This document shows positions 1-7,182 of a DNA stretch of 19,901 bases, piece after piece (position 1 is the stretch's first letter; each line of letters begins with the position of its first letter). The notes beneath the pieces were generated by a model that was given only the letters and a program-made list of their open reading frames with translations, did no database searches and was not told where the DNA came from. The position numbers and the translations under genes are program-made. The stretch lies in contig CAJTMU010000038.1 of the NCBI GenBank assembly GCA_910577365.1, positions 1 to 19,901 of the forward strand, written 5' to 3'. This stretch comes from an uncultured Oscillospiraceae bacterium. GTDB taxonomy: Bacteria > Bacillota > Clostridia > Oscillospirales > Ruminococcaceae.

Positions 1-1512
1 ATAGGTCAGGGCATAGAGTTTGACTACTGCTCGGTTCACTGCGTGTGGACGCTCAAGGAAGAGGGCTGTGAGGCGATCATCTGCAACAACAACCCCGAAA
101 CGGTCTCCACCGACTTCGACACGGGCGACAGGCTGTATTTCGACCCGCTCACCCGCGAGGACGTTGAAGCGCTGATAGCGACCGAAAAGCCCTATGGCTG
201 CGTTGTACAGTTTGGCGGACAGACCGCGATAAAGCTCACCAAGCATCTTACCGATATGGGCGTGCGCATTCTCGGAACGAGCGCGGAGGATATCGACGCG
301 GCGGAGGACAGGGAACTGTTCGACGAGCTGCTCGAGAAATGCGGCATACCCCGTCCCAAGGGCGAGACCGTATTCACCACCGAGCAGGCGCTTAAGGCGG
401 CAAACGAGCTGGGTTATCCTGTGCTGCTGCGCCCCTCCTACGTTTTGGGTGGACAGAACATGATAATCGCCCACTGCGACAACGACGTGGATGAATACAT
501 GAAGATAATTACCGCCACCGAGCTTGAAAATCCCGTGCTTATAGATAAGTACATGATGGGTACCGAGGTAGAGGTGGACGCTATCTGCGACGGGGAGGAC
601 TTCCTTATCCCGGGTATTATGGAGCATATCGAGCGGGCGGGCGTTCACTCGGGCGACTCTATCTCGATATACCCCGCGCGCACTCTCTCGGAGCACATCA
701 AGCGCGTAATAATCGACTACACCGAAAAGCTGGCTAAGGCTCTTCACGTTGTGGGACTGGTAAATATACAATATGTCGTTTACAATCACGAGGTCTATGT
801 CATAGAGGTAAACCCGCGCTCCTCAAGAACAGTGCCGTATATAAGCAAGGTAACGGGCGTTCCCATGGTGGACCTCGCCACAAAGATAATTCTTGGCAAA
901 AAGCTTAAGGATATGGGCTACAAGAGCGGTCTGCACCCCGTGGGGGACTATGTGGCGGTCAAGGTGCCTGTGTTCAGCTTTGAGAAGCTGCACGACGTTG
1001 ACAATCAGCTCGGACCGGAGATGAAATCCACCGGTGAATGTTTGGGTATCGCCAAAACGTTCAGCGAGGCTCTGTTAAAGGGACTTATTGCAGCGGGCTA
1101 CAAGCTGTTTGACAAGGGCGGCGTGCTGATATCCGTAAAGGACAGCGACAAAAACGACGTTATCGAGATAGCAAGCCGCTTTGAGGAGCTTGGTTTCAAG
1201 ATATACGCAACGGGCGGCACGGCTTCGGTGCTCAACAGAAACATGATAGCCGCAAACCACGTTTACAGGATAAGCGAGAATAAAGAGCCAAACGTTATCT
1301 CAATGCTGGAAAGCGGGGAGATTCAGTATGTCATCTCCACATCGGAAACGGGCAGAAAACCGTCTCTGGACAGCGTGCGTATGCGCAGAAAAGCGGTGGA
1401 GCGCTCAATCGCCTGCCTTACCTCGATAGACACCGCAAACGCGCTGCTGGACTGTCTGGAAATGCACAAAACGGTGGACGATATCGAGTTGGTGGATATC
1501 ACAAAAATATGA
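1..1512 (+). CDS. carB: Carbamoyl-phosphate synthase large subunit, C-terminal half (partial, 5' end outside window)
   Basis: CarB makes carbamoyl phosphate from bicarbonate, glutamine-derived ammonia and two ATP, at the head of pyrimidine and arginine synthesis. The frame is open from base 1, reading IGQGIEFDYCSVHC before the first in-window GTG at 43, so that GTG is not the start. About 503 residues remain of a family usually near 1070. They cover the second ATP-grasp unit, with the ATP-binding strand YPVLLRPSYVLGGQNM (about fragment residues 139-154) and the metal/ATP motif VIEVNPRSSRTVPYIS (about 267-282). The C-terminal MGS-like allosteric domain follows from about 370 and carries YATGGTA (402-408), the phosphate-binding loop of that fold. 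The end is intact (TKI then TGA). pyrK and pyrD lie downstream on the same strand, which supports a pyrimidine role. No clear terminator follows. Identity is very secure; the missing part is a window effect. Confidence 0.97.
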   Translation: MGQGIEFDYCSVHCVWTLKEEGCEAIICNNNPETVSTDFDTGDRLYFDPLTREDVEALIATEKPYGCVVQFGGQTAIKLTKHLTDMGVRILGTSAEDIDAAEDRELFDELLEKCGIPRPKGETVFTTEQALKAANELGYPVLLRPSYVLGGQNMIIAHCDNDVDEYMKIITATELENPVLIDKYMMGTEVEVDAICDGEDFLIPGIMEHIERAGVHSGDSISIYPARTLSEHIKRVIIDYTEKLAKALHVVGLVNIQYVVYNHEVYVIEVNPRSSRTVPYISKVTGVPMVDLATKIILGKKLKDMGYKSGLHPVGDYVAVKVPVFSFEKLHDVDNQLGPEMKSTGECLGIAKTFSEALLKGLIAAGYKLFDKGGVLISVKDSDKNDVIEIASRFEELGFKIYATGGTASVLNRNMIAANHVYRISENKEPNVISMLESGEIQYVISTSETGRKPSLDSVRMRRKAVERSIACLTSIDTANALLDCLEMHKTVDDIELVDITKI

Positions 1513-1773
1513 TTGCTAAAAAGTGCAGGTAAAATAGGATTGTTTTTATTTCGGCTTTCTTGCTTTGTTAATTTTAATTTATTGCGCAGCTTGAATTGAG
1601 GCATAAACCCTTCTGTAAGTGGTAAAACAAAACCTTTGATTTGGCAGCGCTCACGCGCTTTGTTGCTGATGTACTCTAAGTGAGTGTGCTGTCGATAATT
1701 AAACATTTTTGTACTCACCCAAAATCAGGGATTAAAGGCGCTGAAAGCCAACGTAAAGTGAACACCCACGCAT
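1513..1773. other. Intergenic spacer after carB, no gene recognised
   Basis: The spacer between carB and the next gene is 375 bases, unusually long inside a pyr cluster. Its first 260 bases are AT-rich. I see no convincing terminator after carB, only short weak hairpins such as AGCGC-TCAC-GCGCT near 1648. No promoter with both boxes well placed was found, although TTGATT near 1637 and GATAAT near 1693 are single-box matches. A minus-strand open frame starts at 1718 and runs into carB, but it has no good ribosome binding site. The final part of the spacer is the palindromic element annotated separately. Confidence 0.5.
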
Positions 1774-1867
1774 GAATTTTCCGAAAGCCTCTGTGGAAGC
1801 TCCGTTTCGCTGCGCTTCCACAGAGGGCTAACGACAACGCAAAGCGTTGTCGTGGTTCGGAAAATTC
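1774..1867 (+). repeat. Palindromic leader element E1, predicted three-way junction upstream of the membrane gene
   Basis: A perfect 12-base-pair closing stem (GAATTTTCCGAA at 1774-1785 with TTCGGAAAATTC at 1856-1867) encloses two hairpins. Hairpin one pairs 1786-1800 with 1814-1829, with one bulged G and a 13-base loop. Hairpin two is ACGACAACGC (1831-1840), loop AAA, GCGTTGTCGT (1844-1853). The ribosome binding site AAGGAG starts nine bases after the element (1877-1882) and the ATG is at 1888. Element E2 before the SPFH gene shares 15 bases at its left edge (CGCATGAATTTTCCG, 1769-1783) and 13 at its right edge (CGGAAAATTCTTT), in the same orientation to its gene. It could be a MITE-like repeat or a leader RNA. 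Confidence 0.8.
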
Positions 1868-1887
1868 TTTTAAATTAAGGAGATTTT

Positions 1888-2511
1888 ATGAAGATCGCCA
1901 AATACCCGGTAAAATATAAATATAAGGTGGCTCGGCTAATAAGCGATGTTTTTTCGCTGGGGCTTGCCGTGCTGATAGCATCGGTGACGGTTTACTTTCT
2001 GCAAAGCTATGAGTATATGCTGCAAAGAATCGGCACAGATAACGTGGAGATACTGACAGAGCAGTACAACAGCGGGCTTGAGTGGCAGCGCTGGCTGGCA
2101 CTGATATTCCCCGCGCTTGTTCTGGCGCTTTTTGCGGCATATATAATTCTCACGCTGAAATCACACCCGTTTAAGCGATATAACGTCACCAAGATGAACG
2201 CGCAGCAATGCTGGAACGTTTACGCAATGTGCGCTTCGCTATGCAAGATACCTGTTTTAATGGGTATTTTTGATGTGATGTATATCTTTCATCAGAATAT
2301 GCTGGGAGGAAACGAAATTCCCTTCAGCTTTCAGCTTGTTCTCGACGCGATAATAATCGCAATAATAATTCGGCTTGGTATGCACAGAATAAGCAGTATA
2401 ACGGAGCCTAAGGCGGAAACCGCAGAGAAGCCTGCGGATACCGTAAAGGTCAGAATAAATCCCACCCGCGGTGCGGAGAAACGGGATAACGGACAGGAGG
2501 ATAAAAAATGA
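1888..2511 (+). CDS. Unknown four-helix membrane protein in the pyrimidine cluster
   Basis: I do not recognise a family for this 207-residue protein. It has a short basic N-terminus (KYPVKYKYK) and four likely membrane segments at about residues 15-38, 69-92, 113-133 and 148-167. A charged hydrophilic tail follows from about 170, rich in Glu, Lys and Arg (ending GQEDKK). Helix three contains two Cys and a Met-rich stretch, but no metal or catalytic motif is evident. The ATG at 1888 follows AAGGAG with five bases between. Its TGA overlaps the pyrK ATG (ATGA at 2508-2511), so it is translationally coupled to the electron-transfer subunit of dihydroorotate dehydrogenase. Element E1 lies directly before its ribosome binding site. 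A role in membrane association or regulation of the PyrK-PyrD complex would be inference only. Confidence 0.85.
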   Translation: MKIAKYPVKYKYKVARLISDVFSLGLAVLIASVTVYFLQSYEYMLQRIGTDNVEILTEQYNSGLEWQRWLALIFPALVLALFAAYIILTLKSHPFKRYNVTKMNAQQCWNVYAMCASLCKIPVLMGIFDVMYIFHQNMLGGNEIPFSFQLVLDAIIIAIIIRLGMHRISSITEPKAETAEKPADTVKVRINPTRGAEKRDNGQEDKK

Positions 2512-3281
2512 GCATGTTCTGCGATAAATATACCGTTACGGAGAAGAAAACCCTTGCCAAGGAAATATATTCCGTTACGGTAAAAGCGCCCGAAGTCGTT
2601 AAGGCGGCAAAACCTGGGCAGTTTGTGACCATAACCGCGGAGGGCTTTTCGCTTCGCCGCCCGATATCCATATGTGAAATCAATAAAGCTGAGGGTACGC
2701 TGCGCCTTGTTTTTGAGGTTCGCGGAAAGGGAACTGAGCAAATAGCCCGCATAAACGTCGGGGATAATCTGGATATCCTCGCTCCGCTTGGCAACGGTTT
2801 CAAAATCCCCGACGAAAAGCGTGTGATAGTAGTCGGCGGCGGTATCGGAGTGCCGCCACTTCTGGACGTCGCCAAAAATGTCGGCTCGCTCTGCACCGCT
2901 ATACTTGGGTTCAGAAGCTATGAGAAAATCATACTCGCGGAGGATTTCAGGGCATACGGCTGTAATACCGTAATATGCACCGACGACGGAAGCGTGGGGT
3001 ATCACGGAGTAGTAACACAGCCTCTTGCCGAGGAGCTTGGCAAGGGAGATGTAGGAGTGGTGCTTGCCTGCGGTCCTGAGCCTATGCTGAGAGCTGTTGT
3101 AAAGCTCTGTCTTGAAAGGAACGTTCCATGTCAGGTATCAATGGAGCAGAGAATGGGCTGCGGCGTCGGCGCGTGCGTTGGCTGCACCTGTGTGCTTGAC
3201 CGTGGAGGAAAGGATTATTACGCGAGAGTCTGCAAGGACGGACCTGTATTCGACGCTAAGGAGGTAAAGTTTGATGGCTGA
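2508..3281 (+). CDS. pyrK: Dihydroorotate dehydrogenase B, electron-transfer (FAD/2Fe-2S) subunit
   Basis: PyrK passes electrons from the FMN of PyrD to NAD+ through FAD and a 2Fe-2S cluster, letting class 1B dihydroorotate dehydrogenase use NAD+ as acceptor. The 257-residue length is normal. The ferredoxin-reductase-type FAD domain shows RRPIS at 50-54. The NAD-binding domain begins with VVGGGIGVPPL (108-118) and includes LACGPEPML (186-194). The C-terminal cluster-binding cysteines are C218, C223, C226 and C242, a C-x4-C-x2-C-x15-C pattern; C228 lies nearby. The start overlaps the stop of the upstream membrane gene, whose end supplies the ribosome binding site (GGAGG about 2497-2501). The end overlaps the pyrD start by eight bases. 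All expected motifs are present. Confidence 0.96.
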   Translation: MSMFCDKYTVTEKKTLAKEIYSVTVKAPEVVKAAKPGQFVTITAEGFSLRRPISICEINKAEGTLRLVFEVRGKGTEQIARINVGDNLDILAPLGNGFKIPDEKRVIVVGGGIGVPPLLDVAKNVGSLCTAILGFRSYEKIILAEDFRAYGCNTVICTDDGSVGYHGVVTQPLAEELGKGDVGVVLACGPEPMLRAVVKLCLERNVPCQVSMEQRMGCGVGACVGCTCVLDRGGKDYYARVCKDGPVFDAKEVKFDG

Positions 3282-4185
3282 TCTGTCTGTAAAAATTGCC
3301 GGCGTGGAGTTTCCCAACCCCGTTATCGCCGCTTCGGGAGCTTACGGAAACGGTGAGTGCTACACCGACCTTTATCATTTGTCGCGCTTGGGCGGCATAT
3401 CCTGCAAGGGCATGACCAGAGAGCCGAAAAACGGCAATCTTCCTCCGCGTATCGCGGAAACTCCCTCGGGTATGCTGAACTCCGTAGGCTTGCAGAACAT
3501 CGGTGTGCACAGCTTTGTGGACTACTACCTTGATATGGTAAAGCAAGAAGCCAATGTGGTTATTGCAAATATCGCAGGGGCTACTATTGATGACTATGTG
3601 GCGGTTGCGGAAACGCTGGACGCGACCAATATTGACATGATAGAGGTAAACATTTCCTGCCCCAATGTTAAGGCTGGGGGAGCTTCATGGGGAATATCCG
3701 CGCAGGGAGCGGCGGCTGTCACCGCGGCTGTTCGCAAGGCAACCAAAAAGCCCATAATCATAAAGCTTACGCCGAACGTCACAGACATAACCGAAATCGC
3801 GAAAGCGGCAGAGGCGGAGGGCGCTGACTGCATATCCCTTATAAATACCCTGCTTGGAATGCGCATAAACATCAACAACCGCCGCCCGATACTTCACAAC
3901 AACACAGGCGGACTGAGCGGTCCCGCGGTTTTCCCCGTCGCGGTGAGAATGGTTTGGCAGTGCTACGGCGCGGTCAAGATACCGATAATCGGTCTGGGCG
4001 GTATCTCCACATGGGAGGACGCTGTGGAAATGATGCTCGCTGGCGCGTCTGCAATACAGATGGGCGCAGCGATATTCAAAGACCCCTACGCGCCGATTAA
4101 AGTAATCGACGGATTGGCGGAGTATATGGATAAAAACGGTATCAAGAGCCTGTCGGAAATAGTCGGGCAGGTGCAGACATACTGA
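3274..4185 (+). CDS. pyrD: Dihydroorotate dehydrogenase B, catalytic (FMN) subunit
   Basis: PyrD oxidises dihydroorotate to orotate, the fourth step of UMP synthesis, and works as a heterotetramer with PyrK. The 303 residues form a TIM barrel. FMN and substrate residues are visible: CKGMT with K45, NSVGLQN (69-75), and NISCPNV (126-132), whose C129 is the class 1 catalytic base. K164 lies in IIIKLTPN and N191 in SLINTL. The phosphate-binding end shows GLGGIS (240-245) and AIQMGAAIF (260-268). I chose ATG at 3274, nine bases after AAGGAGG (3258-3264); a TTG at 3271 is also possible and adds one residue. Class 1B rather than 1A is assigned because pyrK is adjacent and overlapping. A GC-rich hairpin follows 21 bases after the stop. 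Confidence 0.97.
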   Translation: MADLSVKIAGVEFPNPVIAASGAYGNGECYTDLYHLSRLGGISCKGMTREPKNGNLPPRIAETPSGMLNSVGLQNIGVHSFVDYYLDMVKQEANVVIANIAGATIDDYVAVAETLDATNIDMIEVNISCPNVKAGGASWGISAQGAAAVTAAVRKATKKPIIIKLTPNVTDITEIAKAAEAEGADCISLINTLLGMRININNRRPILHNNTGGLSGPAVFPVAVRMVWQCYGAVKIPIIGLGGISTWEDAVEMMLAGASAIQMGAAIFKDPYAPIKVIDGLAEYMDKNGIKSLSEIVGQVQTY

Positions 4186-4206
4186 TAGAAACTTGAAGTA
4201 ATAGAT

Positions 4207-4236
4207 AAGAGCCGCCGAAAATCTTTGGCGGCTCTT
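4207..4236 (+). terminator. Hairpin after pyrD, possible weak terminator
   Basis: AAGAGCCGCC (4207-4216) pairs perfectly with GGCGGCTCTT (4227-4236) around a 10-base loop. The stem is strong and well placed after pyrD, but it is followed by GACATTTAAAA rather than a run of T, so intrinsic termination is uncertain. The last two bases of the stem are also the first two of the next promoter's -35 box. Confidence 0.6.
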
Positions 4237-4263
4237 GACATTTAAAACGTTATAATGTATAAT
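4235..4263 (+). promoter_or_regulatory. Perfect consensus sigma-A promoter
   Basis: TTGACA (4235-4240), a 17-base spacer, then TATAAT (4258-4263) match the housekeeping consensus exactly. A second TATAAT at 4251 is too close to the -35 box to be the functional one. The promoter would serve the small membrane protein and hydrolase, making them a unit separate from the pyr genes. Confidence 0.85.
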
Positions 4264-4309
4264 TTTTATTAAGATACTTTTGGACATTCCTACAACACGG
4301 AGGTAAGTT

Positions 4310-4453
4310 TTGTACGACGAATTTGACGAAAAGGCTGTTGACGAGGAAAAGCGCGAGGCGGAGCGCGCAAAAAATAAGCGCCGCAGAAATATCGGATTTA
4401 TTATCGGTATCATAGGCGCTGTTGTTGAATGGGGAGGCGTCTGCGTTGAATAG
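4310..4453 (+). CDS. Small 47-residue charged/membrane protein (TTG start)
   Basis: This short frame has no recognised family. It begins with TTG at 4310, six bases after GGAGG (4299-4303), and ends with TAG at 4451-4453. The first 26 residues are very polar (MYDEFDEKAVDEEKREAERA, then KNKRRR). A single hydrophobic stretch of about 20 residues follows (IGFIIGIIGAVV and on), ending in VCVE. The basic block before the helix suggests a cytoplasmic N-terminus with the helix in the membrane. It lies directly behind a perfect promoter and its last eight bases overlap the hydrolase start, so the two are probably co-translated. Good promoter, ribosome binding site and coupling make it likely real, though its function is unknown. 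Confidence 0.65.
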   Translation: MYDEFDEKAVDEEKREAERAKNKRRRNIGFIIGIIGAVVEWGGVCVE

Positions 4454-5051
4454 ATATCTTCTGCACGGTTTGGGTCAGACCCCCGAAAGCTGGAACAAAA
4501 CACTCGCGGCGCTCGGTGCTCCCGCCGACTGCCCCGATCTGCGCGGGCTGTTGAGCGGAAAAAGCGCTCTGTATCCCGAACTGTACAAGGCGCTTTGCGA
4601 ATATCTTCCCGCCGACGGAAAATTCAGCTTGTGCGGCTTATCCCTCGGCGGGATACTCGCGCTGAATTACGCGGCGGATTTTCCGTCAAGGGTTCACTCT
4701 CTGGTGCTTATCGGCGCGCAGTACGTTATGCCCAAGGCGCTGTTGAAAATCCAGAATGCGGTTTTCCGCTTTATGCCCCAGAAAGCCTTTGCCGATACGG
4801 GATTTGATAAACCAGATTTTCTCATGCTGGCAAATTCAATGACAGACCTTGATTTCACCAATCGGCTCGGCGGCATCTCCTGTCCGACGCTGGTCATATG
4901 CGGCGAAAAAGACCGCGCCAACATGAAAGCGGCAAAAAACCTCGCGCGGCTTATCCCGAACGCGGAGCTGAAAACCGTCCCCAAATCGGGTCACGAGATA
5001 AACATAGACGCTCCCGAAGCGCTGGCGCAGTTAATAAAAGAATTTATATAA
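4446..5051 (+). CDS. Alpha/beta hydrolase (substrate unknown)
   Basis: This 201-residue protein has the alpha/beta hydrolase fold. The oxyanion-side motif LLHGLGQTPESW is at residues 5-16 and the nucleophile elbow GLSLGG holds S66. The acid is probably D156 in CGEKD, and the base H183 in KSGHEIN, followed by a C-terminal helix. The lid region between about 95 and 135 is small. The family includes esterases, lipases and C-C bond hydrolases, and nothing here fixes the substrate. I chose TTG at 4446, eight bases after GGAGG (4433-4437), over an upstream TTG at 4422 that would put the ribosome binding site inside the gene. It follows the small membrane protein with an 8-base overlap and ends right at the terminator shared with groEL. 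Confidence 0.88.
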   Translation: MNRYLLHGLGQTPESWNKTLAALGAPADCPDLRGLLSGKSALYPELYKALCEYLPADGKFSLCGLSLGGILALNYAADFPSRVHSLVLIGAQYVMPKALLKIQNAVFRFMPQKAFADTGFDKPDFLMLANSMTDLDFTNRLGGISCPTLVICGEKDRANMKAAKNLARLIPNAELKTVPKSGHEINIDAPEALAQLIKEFI

Positions 5052-5054
5052 AAA

Positions 5055-5079
5055 GTGCTCCCCCTAAATAGGGGAGCAC
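5055..5079 (-). terminator. Intrinsic terminator, groEL operon (probably bidirectional)
   Basis: GTGCTCCCC (5055-5063) and GGGGAGCAC (5071-5079) form a perfect nine-base-pair stem with a seven-base loop. Read on the minus strand the stem is followed by TTTTTATATAA, a good U-tract for ending groES-groEL transcripts. On the plus strand it follows the hydrolase stop by three bases, with only CATTTAATA after it, so it may also stop the convergent transcript less efficiently. Confidence 0.85.
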
Positions 5080-5130
5080 CATTTAATATCACAGCGAAAC
5101 TAACTACTGATTACTATTTTCCGGCAACTA

Positions 5131-6762
5131 TCAGTACATACCGCCCATACCGCCCGCAGGCATTGCGGGAGCGGCGGGAGTCTCTTCGGGCTTATCCGCG
5201 ACAAGCGACTCGGTGGTGAGAACCATTGCCGCAACGGAAGCCGCGTTCTGAAGCGCGGAGCGGGTAACCTTTGCGGGATCTACGATACCCTTCTTTATCA
5301 TATCGCCGTAGCTCTCGTTGTAAGCGTCAAAGCCGTAGCCGACGGTCTTCTTGCGAACAATCGTGTCAATGATAACAGAACCCTCAAGGCCCGCGTTCAG
5401 CGCGATCTGACGTACAGGCTCCTCCAGTGCGCGAAGAACTATCTTAGCGCCCGTCTTCTCGTCGCCGTCCAGCTTCTCAATAACCGCTTCAACGGCAGGC
5501 ATAGCATTCAGCAGAGCTGTTCCGCCGCCCGCTACGATACCCTCCTCAACGGCAGCCTTGGTTGCCGCGAGAGCGTCCTCGATACGGAGCTTCTTCTCCT
5601 TCATCTCCACCTCGGTAGCAGCGCCGACCTTGATAACGCCTACGCCGCCAGCCAGCTTCGCCAGTCTTTCCTGAAGCTTCTCTTTGTCAAACTCGGAGGT
5701 GGTATTCTCAATAGCCGCTCTTATCTCATTGATACGACCCTTTATATCCGCGGATTTGCCAGCGCCGTTTACTATGATGGTGTTTTCCTTTGTTACCTTA
5801 ACCTGCTTAGCGCGTCCGAGCTGAGCTATCTGTGTTTCCTTAAGGTCAAGACCAAGCTCTTCAGTAATAACCTCGCCGCCCGTCAATATAGCGATATCGC
5901 GCAGCATTTCCTTGCGTCTGTCACCAAAGCCGGGAGCCTTTACCGCTACACAGGAGAATACGCCGCGCAGCTTGTTGAGAATAAGGTTGGTGAGCGCGTC
6001 ACCGTCAACATCCTCTGCGATTATTACCAGCCTCTTGCCAGACTGAACTATCTGCTCAAGCAGGGGAAGAATATCCTGAATGGAAGATATCTTCTTATCA
6101 GTGATAAGAATGTAAGCGTCGTCAACAACAGCCTCCATCTTGTCAGTATCGGTCACCATATAGGGAGAGATATAGCCGCGGTCAAACTGCATACCCTCAA
6201 CGACCTCGCTGTACGTTTCGGCGGTCTTGCTCTCCTCCAGTGTGATAACGCCGTCAGCGGTCACCTTATCCATAGCGTCCGCAATCAGTTTTCCAACGGT
6301 CTCGTCGCCTGCGGAAACGGTCGCAACTCTCGCGATATCTGCGCTGCCCTGAACTTTTTTGGAGTTGGTCTTTATTTCATCGACTGCCGCGTCAACCGCT
6401 TTCTGCATACCCTTCTTGACTATCATGGGGTTAGCTCCCGCGGCGATATTCTTCATGCCCTCGCGCACCAGAGCCTGCGCCAGCAGCGTTGCTGTGGTGG
6501 TTCCATCGCCAGCCGCATCGTTGGTCTTGGTAGCGACTTCCTTTACAAGTGCCGCTCCCATATTCTCAAAAGCGTCGTCAAGCTCAATCTCCTTGGCTAT
6601 CGTAACGCCGTCGTTTGTGATAAGCGGAGCGCCGTACTTCTTGGACAGCACAACATTTCTGCCCTTCGGTCCGAGCGTGATCTTGACAGTATCCGCAAGT
6701 GTGTCGATTCCCTTTTGAAGTGCCTTGCGCGCTTCCTCACCGTAAATGATATCCTTAGCCAT
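5131..6762 (-). CDS. groEL: Chaperonin GroEL (Hsp60)
   Basis: GroEL forms the double-ring ATP-driven folding chamber in the cytoplasm, capped by GroES. The 543-residue length is normal. The start MAKDIIYGEEARKAL is typical, TLGPKGRNVVL is at about 30-40, and the ATP-site motif GDGTTTATLLA is at about 86-96. The apical domain includes EGMQFDRGYISPYM (about 189-202), and the second equatorial part VEEGIVAGGGTALL lies near 410. The protein ends with the usual flexible Gly-Met tail (GGMGGMY). The ATG follows AAGGAGG with ten bases between. groES is 35 bases upstream, so the two share the CIRCE-controlled promoter. A terminator lies about 50 bases downstream. Nothing is missing. Confidence 0.98.
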   Translation of the reverse strand: MAKDIIYGEEARKALQKGIDTLADTVKITLGPKGRNVVLSKKYGAPLITNDGVTIAKEIELDDAFENMGAALVKEVATKTNDAAGDGTTTATLLAQALVREGMKNIAAGANPMIVKKGMQKAVDAAVDEIKTNSKKVQGSADIARVATVSAGDETVGKLIADAMDKVTADGVITLEESKTAETYSEVVEGMQFDRGYISPYMVTDTDKMEAVVDDAYILITDKKISSIQDILPLLEQIVQSGKRLVIIAEDVDGDALTNLILNKLRGVFSCVAVKAPGFGDRRKEMLRDIAILTGGEVITEELGLDLKETQIAQLGRAKQVKVTKENTIIVNGAGKSADIKGRINEIRAAIENTTSEFDKEKLQERLAKLAGGVGVIKVGAATEVEMKEKKLRIEDALAATKAAVEEGIVAGGGTALLNAMPAVEAVIEKLDGDEKTGAKIVLRALEEPVRQIALNAGLEGSVIIDTIVRKKTVGYGFDAYNESYGDMIKKGIVDPAKVTRSALQNAASVAAMVLTTESLVADKPEETPAAPAMPAGGMGGMY

Positions 6763-6797
6763 AAAACTATGTCCTCCTTAGTTACTTTTGTCCCGAA

Positions 6798-7136
6798 TCA
6801 GTTCTTTGCGGTCTTTTTCACAGCGGGCTTTTTTTCGGAAGCTTTGGAATCTGTCTCAACCACCGCGAGAATGTCAGATTGTCTGAGTATAGAATACTCA
6901 ACTCCGTCAACCTTGACCTCATTGCCCGCATACTTTCTTACAAGCACTCTCTCGCCCACCTTGACGTTCATGGTGATCTCCTTGCCGTCCACCATGCCGC
7001 CGGGACCTACCGCCACGATTTCCGCAACGCTGGGCTTTTCCTGCGCGGAAGCTGTGAGGATAATGCCGCTCTTAGTGGTTTCCTCAGCCTCTACCATCTT
7101 AATAACTACTCTGTCTGCCAATGGTCTGATTGTCAT
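6798..7136 (-). CDS. groES: Co-chaperonin GroES with a lysine-rich C-terminal extension
   Basis: GroES is the heptameric lid of the GroEL chamber. The start MTIRPLADRVVIK is typical. The mobile loop that binds GroEL is ETTKSGIILTASAQEKPS (19-36), followed by VAVGPGG (41-47) and the roof and core strands. The normal fold ends near AVVE (91-94). This protein continues for 18 residues, TDSKASEKKPAVKKTAKN, giving 112 instead of the usual 94-97. The tail is hydrophilic, with six Lys and no acidic cluster. The frame through the tail is open and ends before the groEL ribosome binding site, so it is unlikely to be an artefact. The ATG follows AGGAGG. It is first in the operon, behind a 130-base leader and CIRCE. 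Confidence 0.97.
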   Translation of the reverse strand: MTIRPLADRVVIKMVEAEETTKSGIILTASAQEKPSVAEIVAVGPGGMVDGKEITMNVKVGERVLVRKYAGNEVKVDGVEYSILRQSDILAVVETDSKASEKKPAVKKTAKN

Positions 7137-7182
7137 ATATGTTTCCTCCTAAAAGATTTTACAGGTATCACATTTAGGGAAT

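Noticed and set aside
1323..1718. Minus-strand open frame of 131 codons starting in the carB downstream spacer.
   Set aside because: More than half of it is antisense to carB, it has a GTG start without a convincing ribosome binding site, and its composition is not like a conserved protein. A dispersed repeat in 1540-1720 remains possible but cannot be tested here.
1814..1829. A PyrR-binding-like string (TTCCACAGAGGGCT) within element E1, upstream of pyr genes.
   Set aside because: It needs an extra base and a mismatch to fit the PyrR consensus, it is fully paired inside a perfect stem rather than displayed in a loop, and the related element E2 precedes a non-pyr gene.
4235..4256. Promoter using the first TATAAT at 4251.
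   Set aside because: Only ten bases separate it from TTGACA; the TATAAT at 4258 gives the ideal 17.
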